A stretch of DNA of 34,178 bases, taken from NCBI GenBank assembly GCA_024636855.1, contig JAGXGG010000003.1:1-34178 (forward strand), written 5' to 3'. Positions within the stretch are counted from its first letter, which is position 1. Each line of letters starts with the position of its first letter. The stretch comes from Ignavibacteriota bacterium (GTDB taxonomy: Bacteria; Bacteroidota; Ignavibacteria; Kapaibacteriales; UBA2268). Position numbers and translations under genes: made by a program. Below, in pieces: positions 1 through 8,528 of the stretch. Below the pieces are notes generated by a model. The model did no database searches. It saw only the letters and a list, made by a program, of their open reading frames with translations, and was not told the DNA's origin.

Positions 1-340
1 AACTAAACCAGTAGAAGTTAAAGTTCCACCGATGGCAGTATTACCATTCGTTGGGTTAACATTAGTTGAACCAACAGTTAAGTTAGCACCAGCAACAGTA
101 GCACCAGCATTAGCCGTAACTAAACCAGTAGAAGTTAAAGTACCACCAACAGCAGTATTACCATTCGTTGGGTTAATTGTAGTTGAACCAACAGTTAAGT
201 TAGCACCAGCAACAGTAGCACCAGCATTAGCCGTAACTAAACCAGTAGAAGTTAAAGTTCCACCGATGGCAGTATTACCATTCGTTGGGTTAACATTAGT
301 TGAACCAATAGTTAAGTTAGCACTAGTAACATCTAAACCA
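1..340 (-). repeat. 117-bp in-frame tandem repeats in the fibre gene
   Basis: Unit boundaries fall at 1, 118 and 235, a period of exactly 117 bp (39 codons). Copies 1 and 2 and the first part of copy 3 are nearly identical at DNA level, differing at a few third-codon and Asn-Val/Thr-Ile positions. Copy 3 loses identity from about 300 onward into a related but older unit. Each unit encodes a STNVNPTNGNTAIGGTLTS-type segment. The array continues past the left edge, so the copy number is unknown. High DNA identity between adjacent units implies recent expansion or homogenisation. Confidence 0.9.
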
Positions 341-1356
341 GCTTTTGCATCAACGTTACCATTGAATGTAGTAAGTCCAGTTCCAACAGTTAAAGTCTTA
401 TTTGTTGTAATTAAAACATCACCGTTTAGCGTTGAAGTACCAGCTACAACTAAATTACCAGTATTAGGGTCAATAGTAGTACCTCCAACAGTTAAATTAG
501 AATTAGTAACAGTTGCTCCTAGTACAGTAAGTGAACCACCTACTGTCATATTTCCATTTTTCTGGATGATAAATGCATCAGATTTATTAGTTGAATCAGT
601 ACCATTACCGATTACAAAAGCTCTGTCAGCATTATCTACAGCAGTTGCGCTAACTGGAACATAAGTAGTATTATAACTACCAATAGAAACTTCACCGTAA
701 GATGGTGCAGTAGTCCCTTCACCGAATGCAACAGCACCATTACCACTTGCTTTATTATCTTTACCTGCAGCGAATGTGAAGTCACCTAAGTTTGCCTCAT
801 TCCAAGAATTTGTATTTACTCTACCTGTTCTGAATGCAGCTTTGCTATGGTCGAAGAAGAATTTAGTTTCTTCTACAGAAGAAAGTCTATCTAATTTAAC
901 CGAACCAAAGACAAAGTCATTTGTTAAGCTTGTTGTATCTGGGAAAGTAACACCTTCTGCAGAACTGAAACCATCATTCAAGATATTACCGTTACCAGTA
1001 GAAGCTTGTGTTGTTATCATATCTAATAAGTTGAATTGTGCAACTAAATTGCCACTAACTATCACATCTACTATTACGTTAGGATTGATATTAGTAGGTG
1101 TTATTCCACCCCAATCCGGATCACCTTCACCTACAACGAAAGAAACTACCCCAGAAGTATTAGGAGTCAGTGTTTTAGAAAAAACACCAGTTAATGGATA
1201 TTTTTTAACTGGATTATTTGGGTCAGTATAGTCGTTCAACTCAACAACAAACGAAGCCCCCGTTGGATAGTTTAGACCAATACGAACTGGCTCTAATGCG
1301 GTACTGCTCATATAAAGCAGAAATACCGTTGTTATTAATAGAATAAATTTTTTCAT
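1..1356 (-). CDS. Fibre/adhesin-like exported protein with 39-residue repeats (partial, runs off left edge)
   Basis: This is an open reading frame of 452 codons with no stop before base 1, so only the N-terminal part is present. The start is ATG at 1354-1356 with an AGGTG ribosome site 5-6 nt upstream. It begins with a signal peptide (MKKFILLITTVFLLYMSSTA), followed by a compact N-terminal domain (about residues 22-160). A YadA-head-like stretch follows (near residues 195-265), with phrases such as GNGAVAFGEG, YGEVSIGSYNT and RAFVIGNGTD. Then come Gly/Thr/Asn-rich repeats of the type TLTSTGLVTANAGATVAGAN. This order is common in Bacteroidota proteins that end in a phage-tail-fibre-like endosialidase chaperone (peptidase S74). 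That terminal domain would lie outside the window, so its presence is inferred. The protein is probably a trimeric surface fibre. The strand opposite contains long open frames that are only shadows of this gene. Confidence 0.85.
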   Translation of the reverse strand, partial: MKKFILLITTVFLLYMSSTALEPVRIGLNYPTGASFVVELNDYTDPNNPVKKYPLTGVFSKTLTPNTSGVVSFVVGEGDPDWGGITPTNINPNVIVDVIVSGNLVAQFNLLDMITTQASTGNGNILNDGFSSAEGVTFPDTTSLTNDFVFGSVKLDRLSSVEETKFFFDHSKAAFRTGRVNTNSWNEANLGDFTFAAGKDNKASGNGAVAFGEGTTAPSYGEVSIGSYNTTYVPVSATAVDNADRAFVIGNGTDSTNKSDAFIIQKNGNMTVGGSLTVLGATVTNSNLTVGGTTIDPNTGNLVVAGTSTLNGDVLITTNKTLTVGTGLTTFNGNVDAKAGLDVTSANLTIGSTNVNPTNGNTAIGGTLTSTGLVTANAGATVAGANLTVGSTTINPTNGNTAVGGTLTSTGLVTANAGATVAGANLTVGSTNVNPTNGNTAIGGTLTSTGLV

Positions 1357-1400
1357 TGCACACCTAATAAAATTGATTTATAAATTTTCCCAAATTAACT

Positions 1401-1428
1401 ATTATCCTAGAATATTTCTAGGAATAAT
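1401..1428. promoter_or_regulatory. Inverted repeat between the divergent fibre and htrA genes
   Basis: An 8-bp perfect inverted repeat (tcctagaa, 3-bp loop, ttctagga; 1405-1423) is extended by atta/taat with one extra base. It lies 45 bp upstream of the fibre start and about 170 bp upstream of htrA. No T-run follows on either strand, so it looks more like an operator than a terminator. The function is inferred. Confidence 0.35.
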
Positions 1429-1597
1429 TAATTTATAAGTCCAATAATTATGCAAAATAAGGAGTTTTTCTTAAAATTAGCGTATATGCGAAACATTCGA
1501 TTTAAAAAATAGTATTTATAAAAGTGACAATAGACAGTCATGATAATGTTTTTTAAAAATAAAAATAATAATAATGATATTTTATGAGAGGTAAGTA

Positions 1598-3115
1598 ATG
1601 AAAAAACAAATGGTCAGATCATCATTATTAATTGCTTTTGGTATGTTTGTTGGAGTTTTATTAATCTCCAATTTCTCTCCAAGTAGCATAGGTGATATAT
1701 TCGCATCAACGAAAAAGTTCGGTGCTGACAAATCCCCAGTAACCCAATCTGATGCTATGAGGACACTAAATACAGCTTTTACTAGTGTCTCGGAGGCTGT
1801 TTTGCCAAGTGTAGTAAGTATAGAAGTGACTTCTTCTAGGAAGAATCCTAAAATGCAAGAGTTCTTTGAGTTTTTCCGACCTCGTGAAAAAGGAGAAGAA
1901 GATGAGCAATTAGTTAAAGGGAATGGTTCTGGAGTTTTTATCTCTGCTGATGGTTATATAGTAACTAATAACCACGTAGTTGAAGGTGCAAAAGAGATAA
2001 AAGTAACGACTTATGACAAACGAACATACAAAGCTACTCTAGTTGGGGCAGACCCATTAACCGATCTGGCTGTTATCAAGCTAGAAGGTGATGGCGATTT
2101 CCCTGCCGCTCATTTTGCTGATATTAATACAGTTAAAGTAGGTGAGTGGGTAATGGCAGTAGGTAATCCGCTAGGGCTTACATCTACAGTTACAACTGGT
2201 ATTGTCAGTGCTATTGGTAGGGGACAACTTGGGATGAGCAGAAATAGCTATTCAGTAGAATACTACATACAAACTGATGCCGCCATAAACCCTGGTAACT
2301 CTGGTGGTGGATTATTCGATATGAATGGTTCCCTAACGGGTATTAATACAGCTATAGCAACAAGTACTGGTAATTATATCGGTTATGGTTTTGCTATCCC
2401 TGTTGATTTGGTGAAATCTGTAGTGGATGACTTGATAGATGATGGTGAGATTAACCGTGGATATATTGGTGTGAGTATTAATAGTGTACGTGATGAAGTC
2501 GAAGCAAGAGCTTTAGGTTTAGATGGCGTATATGGTGTAGTGGTTGGAAGTATCCTGAATGGTAGTGCGGCTGAAGATGCAGGCATAGAGGCAGGAGATG
2601 TTTTGCTGGAGCTAGAGGGTGAGAAATTATTCTCGTCAGGTGAACTGCAAAGCAGAATAGCACAAAAAAGAGCAGGTGATAAAGTAGAAGTACTAATTCT
2701 TCGAAATGGTAAGAAATTAACTAAGACTGTTAAGCTACGCGCTAGAGACGAAGATGAAAAGGGATTTGCTGATAATAGTAAAAAGGAAGCAGAACCAGGT
2801 GTCGGTAAAAACTCTCCTGTAGATTTCGATAAGCTGGGTTTCAAAGTTGAGAAACTCACAGATAAAATTAAAAAAGAATATAGTACCAATCATGGAGTAC
2901 TAATCACTGAAGTCAAGAGATTTAGTGCTGCATCTGATAGAGGTATGTTTCCTAATGGTGTAATTGTAGAAGCTGACAGAAAAGAAGTTAATACTACAAG
3001 AGAACTAAAAGACATAATAGAAGATAAAAAACCTGGTGATGCTATGCTAATCAAGGTAAAATACCCCGAAGTAACCAGAATAATTGCAATACAAATACCT
3101 GATTCGGAAGGTTAG
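1598..3115 (+). CDS. degP: HtrA/DegP-family periplasmic serine endoprotease
   Basis: A 505-residue protein with an N-terminal hydrophobic export signal or anchor (about residues 8-26). A trypsin-like domain follows with a complete catalytic triad: His126 in TNNHVVEG, Asp156 in DPLTDLAVI and Ser235 in NPGNSGGG. Two PDZ domains follow (about 288-375 and 413-500); the first contains GVYGVVVGSILNGSAAEDAG. This is the standard DegP/DegQ order and length. Such enzymes degrade or refold damaged envelope proteins, which fits a neighbourhood rich in outer-membrane and secreted proteins. The ATG at 1598 is supported by AGAGG seven bases upstream. A strong terminator follows, so the gene is probably monocistronic. 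Assignment among DegP, DegQ and DegS is not possible from motifs; two PDZ domains argue against DegS. Confidence 0.93.
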   Translation: MKKQMVRSSLLIAFGMFVGVLLISNFSPSSIGDIFASTKKFGADKSPVTQSDAMRTLNTAFTSVSEAVLPSVVSIEVTSSRKNPKMQEFFEFFRPREKGEEDEQLVKGNGSGVFISADGYIVTNNHVVEGAKEIKVTTYDKRTYKATLVGADPLTDLAVIKLEGDGDFPAAHFADINTVKVGEWVMAVGNPLGLTSTVTTGIVSAIGRGQLGMSRNSYSVEYYIQTDAAINPGNSGGGLFDMNGSLTGINTAIATSTGNYIGYGFAIPVDLVKSVVDDLIDDGEINRGYIGVSINSVRDEVEARALGLDGVYGVVVGSILNGSAAEDAGIEAGDVLLELEGEKLFSSGELQSRIAQKRAGDKVEVLILRNGKKLTKTVKLRARDEDEKGFADNSKKEAEPGVGKNSPVDFDKLGFKVEKLTDKIKKEYSTNHGVLITEVKRFSAASDRGMFPNGVIVEADRKEVNTTRELKDIIEDKKPGDAMLIKVKYPEVTRIIAIQIPDSEG

Positions 3116-3142
3116 AAGTATAGTAATATTATATAAATTCAG

Positions 3143-3178
3143 AATGCCATTCTCTTAGATGAGAATGGCATTTTTTTT
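3143..3178 (+). terminator. Rho-independent terminator of htrA
   Basis: A perfect 12-bp stem (aatgccattctc / gagaatggcatt) with a 6-nt loop is followed by a run of eight T. It starts 27 nt after the htrA stop. Confidence 0.9.
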
Positions 3179-3287
3179 ATGCTTTATATTATCAAGGGTC
3201 GTGTCAATTTGAATATACAAAAGCTCTTAGGTTGAGTAGGGTGTGTACCAAATCAGTTTGATAAGAATTCATAAAACAATATTAAGC

Positions 3288-3315
3288 AAAAAAAAGCCCT
3301 ATCAATTGACAGGGC
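3288..3315 (-). terminator. Terminator of the peptide-transporter operon
   Basis: The stem gccct/agggc (3296-3300, 3311-3315) can be extended by the palindrome tcaattga in the loop. On the minus strand it is followed by eight T (A-run at 3288-3295). It sits 25 nt beyond the stop of the last POT gene. Confidence 0.8.
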
Positions 3316-3339
3316 ATAAAAAAATTATGTAATACTGTT

Positions 3340-5010
3340 TTAATGAATTCCGTTCATCCATTTCTTGAGTGTAGGTACTAATGTTAGTAACAACAATGCC
3401 GCTATTCCTACTACTAGTACACCCCACATCAGATATGTATCAGAGTAAACTAATAAAGTATCCATTTTGGAAGCATTTTCGCTCACGCTTTCTGCGGCTG
3501 TTAATTCTCCTATCAAACCAGCCATTTTATTAGCAAGTGCAATTGATAAGAACCAAGCTCCCATCACGAAGCCAACAGCTTTCTTGGGTGATAACTTAGT
3601 AATCATTGATAGTCCCACAGGGGATAAACTCAGCTCACCAGTTGTATGCAATAAGTACATGACAATTATGAATATCATAGGTACCAGTCCATCAGTAGCA
3701 AAGAACTTAGCACCGATTACTATAACTCCAAACCCAACTGCTAACTGAGAAAGTCCAAGTACGAACTTCATAGGTGTTGATGGTTCTTTCTTATTACTTC
3801 TTAATTTAATCCAAATCCAAGAAAATAGTGGAGCTAGTATCATTATAAAGAAGGCATTAACTGATTGGAATATAGATGCCGGAATTTCGGAACCCATGAC
3901 AAACCTATCTACATTTCTCTCAGTGAATAGTGTTAATGAACCCCCTGCTTGTTCGAATAGTGCCCAAAACATAGTATGGAATAAGAAAAGTACTATTACA
4001 ACCCAGAGTCTCTGACCACCAATTCTTTCTTCTTTGGTACTCATAAAGAATAAGACACCTAATATACCAACACTCATTATTAATAATATCCAAGTAAGAA
4101 TATCACTTAAATTTAAGAATAATGCACATATTGGTATGAATACAATTGTACCAACAAAAGTTAATATTTGATTTCTCCTTAGTGAGGGAGTCATATACAG
4201 TTCAAAATTTGAAGCTTCTAAGCTGTGAACAGATGCTCTCTCTTCAGGTGTTGCATGTAATAGTCTCATCTCAGTAGCTTCATCTACTTCAGGGAAGTTT
4301 TCAAAAGCACTAGGGTTAATACCCTTCTTACCGAGAATTTTATCTCCGGCAAGCCAGAATACTAATAAACCCAGTAACATACCGATACCAGCCAATCCAA
4401 AACCATAATGCCAACTGATTTGCTCACCTACATAACCACAAGTTACTGTAGAAAGCAATGCACCAATGTTAACACCCATATAGAATATAGTGAAGGCGCC
4501 ATCTTTACGACTATCATTTGCACCATAGTATTTACCTAGTAAACTTGAGATATTAGGCTTGAAAAATCCATTTCCAATAATAATAAATGCAAGTGATAAG
4601 AAGAAAAGACTCATATTATCTTCGAAGTACATACCCTGAAATGACAAGGCAAAGTGACCAGCCATCATCAGAATACCACCGAATAGAATCGCCTTACGGA
4701 ATCCTAAAATCTTATCCGCAAGTACACCACCAACAACTGGGAATAAATAAACCATAGCTGTGTATGAGCCATATATACCTAATGCTACACTGTCAGCTTC
4801 ACCTTGTGATAAGCTGGAGAACAATTCTTTTGTCATATACAGAATTAATAAAGCCCGCATACCGTAGTATGAAAACCTTTCCCACATCTCTGCAAAGAAT
4901 AAGATAAATAAAGCTTTCGGGTGTAATTTACGATTTGTGTATATTACTATGGGAACCCATATAATAACGAATACCCAAAAGACTATTAATATAATTAAAC
5001 TTAAATCCAT
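3340..5010 (-). CDS. POT/PTR-family proton-dependent oligopeptide transporter (long form)
   Basis: A 556-residue polytopic inner-membrane protein. It has the family signature ExxERFSYYG at residues 41-50 (proton-coupling Glu41/Glu44/Arg45), the GGVLADKILG loop, and the second signature FTIFYMGVNIGALLST. POT proteins import di- and tripeptides with protons. Compared with its neighbour this protein has an extra N-terminal hydrophobic segment (residues 5-24) and a longer centre with a charged stretch (about 225-275) plus additional hydrophobic helices, as in 14-helix POT members. It is the downstream gene of a two-gene operon, 38 bp after the first transporter, and ends in a clear terminator. 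Substrate specificity is not visible. Confidence 0.9.
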   Translation of the reverse strand: MDLSLIILIVFWVFVIIWVPIVIYTNRKLHPKALFILFFAEMWERFSYYGMRALLILYMTKELFSSLSQGEADSVALGIYGSYTAMVYLFPVVGGVLADKILGFRKAILFGGILMMAGHFALSFQGMYFEDNMSLFFLSLAFIIIGNGFFKPNISSLLGKYYGANDSRKDGAFTIFYMGVNIGALLSTVTCGYVGEQISWHYGFGLAGIGMLLGLLVFWLAGDKILGKKGINPSAFENFPEVDEATEMRLLHATPEERASVHSLEASNFELYMTPSLRRNQILTFVGTIVFIPICALFLNLSDILTWILLIMSVGILGVLFFMSTKEERIGGQRLWVVIVLFLFHTMFWALFEQAGGSLTLFTERNVDRFVMGSEIPASIFQSVNAFFIMILAPLFSWIWIKLRSNKKEPSTPMKFVLGLSQLAVGFGVIVIGAKFFATDGLVPMIFIIVMYLLHTTGELSLSPVGLSMITKLSPKKAVGFVMGAWFLSIALANKMAGLIGELTAAESVSENASKMDTLLVYSDTYLMWGVLVVGIAALLLLTLVPTLKKWMNGIH

Positions 5011-5048
5011 ATTGTTCCAATTATAAAGAGTTTATAAAAATATGTTTG

Positions 5049-6443
5049 TTATAAATTATCATCTGCTAGTTCAAAACCTTCTTGTTCTGGTTTAGCATTA
5101 TCTTGTCTGTCTTCAGCACCATGAGTTAATCTCTTCAAAGGTTTAAGTAATGCTATAACTAGTAATCCAATAATAGTACAGAAAATAGCTATGCCTGTGA
5201 ATATTTCTAGCTCACCAGCTGATTGAGACCACTCACCAAGAGTACCAGCTACAAAATTGCCAACACCAGTTACTGCAAAATAAAGTCCCATCATTAAAGA
5301 TGCATATTTCAATGGGGCCAGTTTAGTTATGAATGATAACGCTACTGGTGATGCACAAAGTTCACCAATAGTGTGGAAGAGATATGCAAATACAAGCCAA
5401 TACATCGCGGATTGACCATTCGCTTCAAATTGTAATGTCGCAGCAGTCATAAATAAGAAACCCCACCCCATAATTATAACACCAATAGCCATTTTGAAAA
5501 GAGAAGATGATTCTTTGCCTTTGACTTTCCATTTATACCAAAATGCTGCAATTGGAACACCAAGTAAGATGATAAATAGTGCATTTACAGATTGGAACCA
5601 AGAAGCTGGAACTGCATCTAACCCAAGTAGAGGAATTGTAAATCCTAAACTTAAGTCTGTTTTCTGTGCTGTATATATATTCATCAATCCACCAGCTTGC
5701 TCAAAAGCTCCCCAGAAAACAATGATTAAAACAAATGAAATCAACATTACTTTTATTCTATCCTTTTCTATCCCAGTAAGTGGTCGTTTCTTTGCAGCCA
5801 ATTCAGAAGGAGATAAATTCTGAGTTCCTTCACCGATTCCAGTAAGATATTTTTGTCCTAACATGAATACTGTTTGACCTAATACCATACCAATACCAGC
5901 TAATCCGAAGCCATAGTGCCATCCATGTACTTCTCCAACATAACCAACAATAAGAGCAGAAAGGAAAGCACCTAGGTTAATACCAATATAAAATATTGTG
6001 AAACCCTTGTCTCTTCTATCATCTCCTGGAGGATAAAGTCCACCTACCATAGTAGAAATATTCGGTTTCAATCCACCTACACCTAATATAATAAGTCCTA
6101 ATCCAGTATAGAAAGCCCAAAGTGCTTCTATAGCAAGTATACCATGACCAAAACAAAGAAGGATACCACCTATGAGGACTGTTCTTTTTTGACCCCAATA
6201 TTTATCAGCAATATAACCACCAACTATTGATAAAAGATAAACTAGAAATGTATACCATTTATATAAATTTATTGCTTCAGTTTCAGTCCAACCAAAACCT
6301 GGATTATCACTTGTAAGTGTACTTATTAAAAACAATGTTAATATAGCACGCATACCATAGTAACTAAATCGCTCCCACATCTCTGTGAAAAACAGGATAT
6401 ATAGTCCTTTGGGGTGGCCCCAGAGTTCTTCTCTTTTTTCCAT
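5049..6443 (-). CDS. POT/PTR-family proton-dependent oligopeptide transporter
   Basis: A 464-residue polytopic membrane protein starting at MEKREELWGHPKGL. This ATG has AAAGGA seven nt upstream and is preferred over an in-frame TTG 36 bp further upstream (6479) that has no ribosome site. The signature ExxERFSYYG is at residues 21-30, followed by IVGGYIADKYWGQKR and FTIFYIGINLGAFLSA. It should import short peptides with protons. The C-terminal tail after the last helix is acidic and soluble. It is first in the operon with the longer POT paralog. Together with the nearby secreted protease and surface proteins it suggests a peptide-using lifestyle (inference). Confidence 0.92.
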   Translation of the reverse strand: MEKREELWGHPKGLYILFFTEMWERFSYYGMRAILTLFLISTLTSDNPGFGWTETEAINLYKWYTFLVYLLSIVGGYIADKYWGQKRTVLIGGILLCFGHGILAIEALWAFYTGLGLIILGVGGLKPNISTMVGGLYPPGDDRRDKGFTIFYIGINLGAFLSALIVGYVGEVHGWHYGFGLAGIGMVLGQTVFMLGQKYLTGIGEGTQNLSPSELAAKKRPLTGIEKDRIKVMLISFVLIIVFWGAFEQAGGLMNIYTAQKTDLSLGFTIPLLGLDAVPASWFQSVNALFIILLGVPIAAFWYKWKVKGKESSSLFKMAIGVIIMGWGFLFMTAATLQFEANGQSAMYWLVFAYLFHTIGELCASPVALSFITKLAPLKYASLMMGLYFAVTGVGNFVAGTLGEWSQSAGELEIFTGIAIFCTIIGLLVIALLKPLKRLTHGAEDRQDNAKPEQEGFELADDNL

Positions 6444-6485
6444 ACTTGATTCCTTTATTTCGATTTGATATAATCTCAAAGCGTA

Positions 6486-6526
6486 GGAAAATATTTGAAC
6501 TTGATTATTAGTTCAAATTATTTTCC
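6486..6526. promoter_or_regulatory. Long inverted repeat upstream of the POT operon
   Basis: The arms ggaaaatatttgaac (6486-6500) and gttcaaattattttcc (6511-6526) match over 15 bp except for one extra T, around a 10-bp spacer. No T-run follows the stem on either strand. The repeat lies 43 bp upstream of the chosen POT start and 73 bp beyond the stop of the OmpA-like gene. It could be an operator for the transporters or a processing/terminator hairpin for the preceding transcript. Confidence 0.4.
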
Positions 6527-6598
6527 GAGTCTTCATTTTAAGAAGCGATAATATATGAAAATAATATCATTTCTTAAGATTTATTGAAAAGATTTTTA

Positions 6599-8527
6599 TT
6601 AATCTATTCGTACAACTATTGCTCTATTGAGCATTCTACCATAGGGGTGTTCATTAGAGAACAGGTATTGCTCGGGGTATATTACTTGCAGATTGTTGCT
6701 ATTGCCACCTATTAGACTTTTAGCTGTATTTGCCCTTCTTTCGGCTAATGCTTTATTATATTCTTCATTACCTAGATTGTCAGTAGAAGCGTAAATAGTT
6801 ACTTTTCTATTTTGCTCTATAGCTTTTCTTACTAATTTGAGTACATCATTATCTACTGATTTGAGACTAGATTTATCGAATTCTGTATAAGCGAGGATAT
6901 GTTGTTCCGTATTTTTCGAACCATCATTAATAGTATTTATAGTTTGCTTTACGTTCTTGACGGTTGGCTCTACTGTGAATGATACATTAGCAGCTGAGTA
7001 AATACCTGAAACCTCGGCATTAGAAATATACTCGAACTTAACTGGCTCATTTTTCTCAAATTCTTTGGTATAATTCTCATCAATTGAGAATTCAAAGTCC
7101 TCATTTTCTTTTTCTACGTTATTACCATTTACATATAGATTTGCTTCTTGGTAATATTCATCTTTTGATGAGTTAACTGTAGTTTTAGGTGTGAATGTTT
7201 TCTTATCAAATTCTATTCTACTATTTATTTCGTATATGCTTTTTATTAATTCAGAATTATCAGAAAGAGCAAATTCAACTTTTCTGTATTCTTCTTTCAA
7301 TTCATTATACTTAAAATCTTTATCAACTATTACTGTCTTTGTTTTAACTCTAGATAAATCAATTCCATCATCTTTTAGTTTTTGCTCTATATTATACAGC
7401 CTTTCTTCTGATATATTCTTTGGCTCGTCACCCAAGTCATAAGTAGAAAGAATAAGTGTCAAAGACTTATCTTCTTTCATCTTTCTAGCTATAGAATTTA
7501 TCATCTCGGTTTGTACATCGAAATCAGAATTTGTAAAACTTTCAATATTATATTTCTTGTAGTTGTAATCAGCACTATCAAAGAACACAACTGGCCTCAA
7601 GGCATATTCTTGTTTAGTTTCATACACTGAGATAGGCATTGTTAGTTTCTGACCATCTTTTATATCATTTCCCTTTTCATCTTTTAGGGTCAAATCAACA
7701 TGGATATATGGCGGTGCAGGAGCTACAACTACTTCTTCTATTATCTTCGGTTCTGGTTGTGGCGGTGGAGCTGGAGCTTTTGGCTCAGGAGTGGTCACAT
7801 TATAAACAAATGATATAGAACCAGACAGTTGAGAAACGAAAAGGTCTTTTCCATCCAATATACTACCCGGTATATAGTTGTATTTCACTTCTGGTCTTAT
7901 AGTCCAATCATCAAAATCATATAGATCATATCTAACGCCAGCAAAAAGTGAAAATATTATAGAATTCATTTCTTCTATACTACCTTCGCCTGTATTTATC
8001 TCTCTACTACCATTCGAAAATGTGAAATCATTCGGGCTTAGTGCAAGTTCATTTTGAGAATAATCTGAAGTCATAGCGAAACCAATATCAGCACCCAATC
8101 CAAATGAAAAGCCACTAAAAAGCTCAGAATATATTGAATTACCAATAGATAATAGTTTTATTGTCGGGTTGAGTTGATGCTCCACCATTACTGGCTGCTT
8201 ATCGAATTCATTTATCTTATACCCTCTGAATCTCTCTTCAGTATATTCACTACTCAAGCCATTGTAGTTAAGTTGAAGTACGTAGCTCGAAGGCAAATCG
8301 AATATTAGATTGCCCATGGCTAATTCCATTCCGAAACCAAAAGTAGGGTCGAGGAAATTACCACCTGTGAATTCATCGCAGCAATTTTCTGAACCTGTGA
8401 ATCCCTTTATGTCGGTAGTGTGCATATTGTAGTTTAGACCAGCGTTTAGAAAATATTTAGTTCCTGTCCTTTCGCCTGCTATTAGAACACTGCTACATAT
8501 AATAAATACTATTAAGATATATTTCAT
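6599..8527 (-). CDS. OmpA-family outer-membrane protein with N-terminal barrel
   Basis: A 642-residue protein with a signal peptide (about residues 1-17, ending VLIAGE). A predicted outer-membrane barrel follows (about 20-245; alternating aromatic strands, FSFGLGADIGF, LFAGVRYDLY). A Pro/Ala-rich linker (about 247-275, EPKAPAPPPQPEPK) leads to middle domains and then a C-terminal OmpA-like peptidoglycan-binding domain. The binding motif is TDNLGNEEYNKALAERRANT (about residues 582-601) and a core strand reads YTEFDKSSL. Two successive segments with OmpA-like character may be present, as another FFDSADYNY element occurs near residue 318. The role is probably anchoring the outer membrane to peptidoglycan. 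The start codon follows the stop of the giant upstream gene after one base, with no separate ribosome site, so translation is probably coupled. Confidence 0.85.
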   Translation of the reverse strand: MKYILIVFIICSSVLIAGERTGTKYFLNAGLNYNMHTTDIKGFTGSENCCDEFTGGNFLDPTFGFGMELAMGNLIFDLPSSYVLQLNYNGLSSEYTEERFRGYKINEFDKQPVMVEHQLNPTIKLLSIGNSIYSELFSGFSFGLGADIGFAMTSDYSQNELALSPNDFTFSNGSREINTGEGSIEEMNSIIFSLFAGVRYDLYDFDDWTIRPEVKYNYIPGSILDGKDLFVSQLSGSISFVYNVTTPEPKAPAPPPQPEPKIIEEVVVAPAPPYIHVDLTLKDEKGNDIKDGQKLTMPISVYETKQEYALRPVVFFDSADYNYKKYNIESFTNSDFDVQTEMINSIARKMKEDKSLTLILSTYDLGDEPKNISEERLYNIEQKLKDDGIDLSRVKTKTVIVDKDFKYNELKEEYRKVEFALSDNSELIKSIYEINSRIEFDKKTFTPKTTVNSSKDEYYQEANLYVNGNNVEKENEDFEFSIDENYTKEFEKNEPVKFEYISNAEVSGIYSAANVSFTVEPTVKNVKQTINTINDGSKNTEQHILAYTEFDKSSLKSVDNDVLKLVRKAIEQNRKVTIYASTDNLGNEEYNKALAERRANTAKSLIGGNSNNLQVIYPEQYLFSNEHPYGRMLNRAIVVRID

Positions 8528-8528
8528 A

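Noticed and set aside
32-1231. Long plus-strand open frames (210 and 151 codons) rich in Val/Pro/Ala
   Set aside because: They are antisense shadows of the minus-strand fibre gene. The minus-strand frame has a signal peptide, a ribosome site and continuous recognisable domains.
3179-3290. gggtcgtgtcaa at about 3196 resembling an insertion-sequence end
   Set aside because: No matching inverted end or transposase remnant was found within the window.
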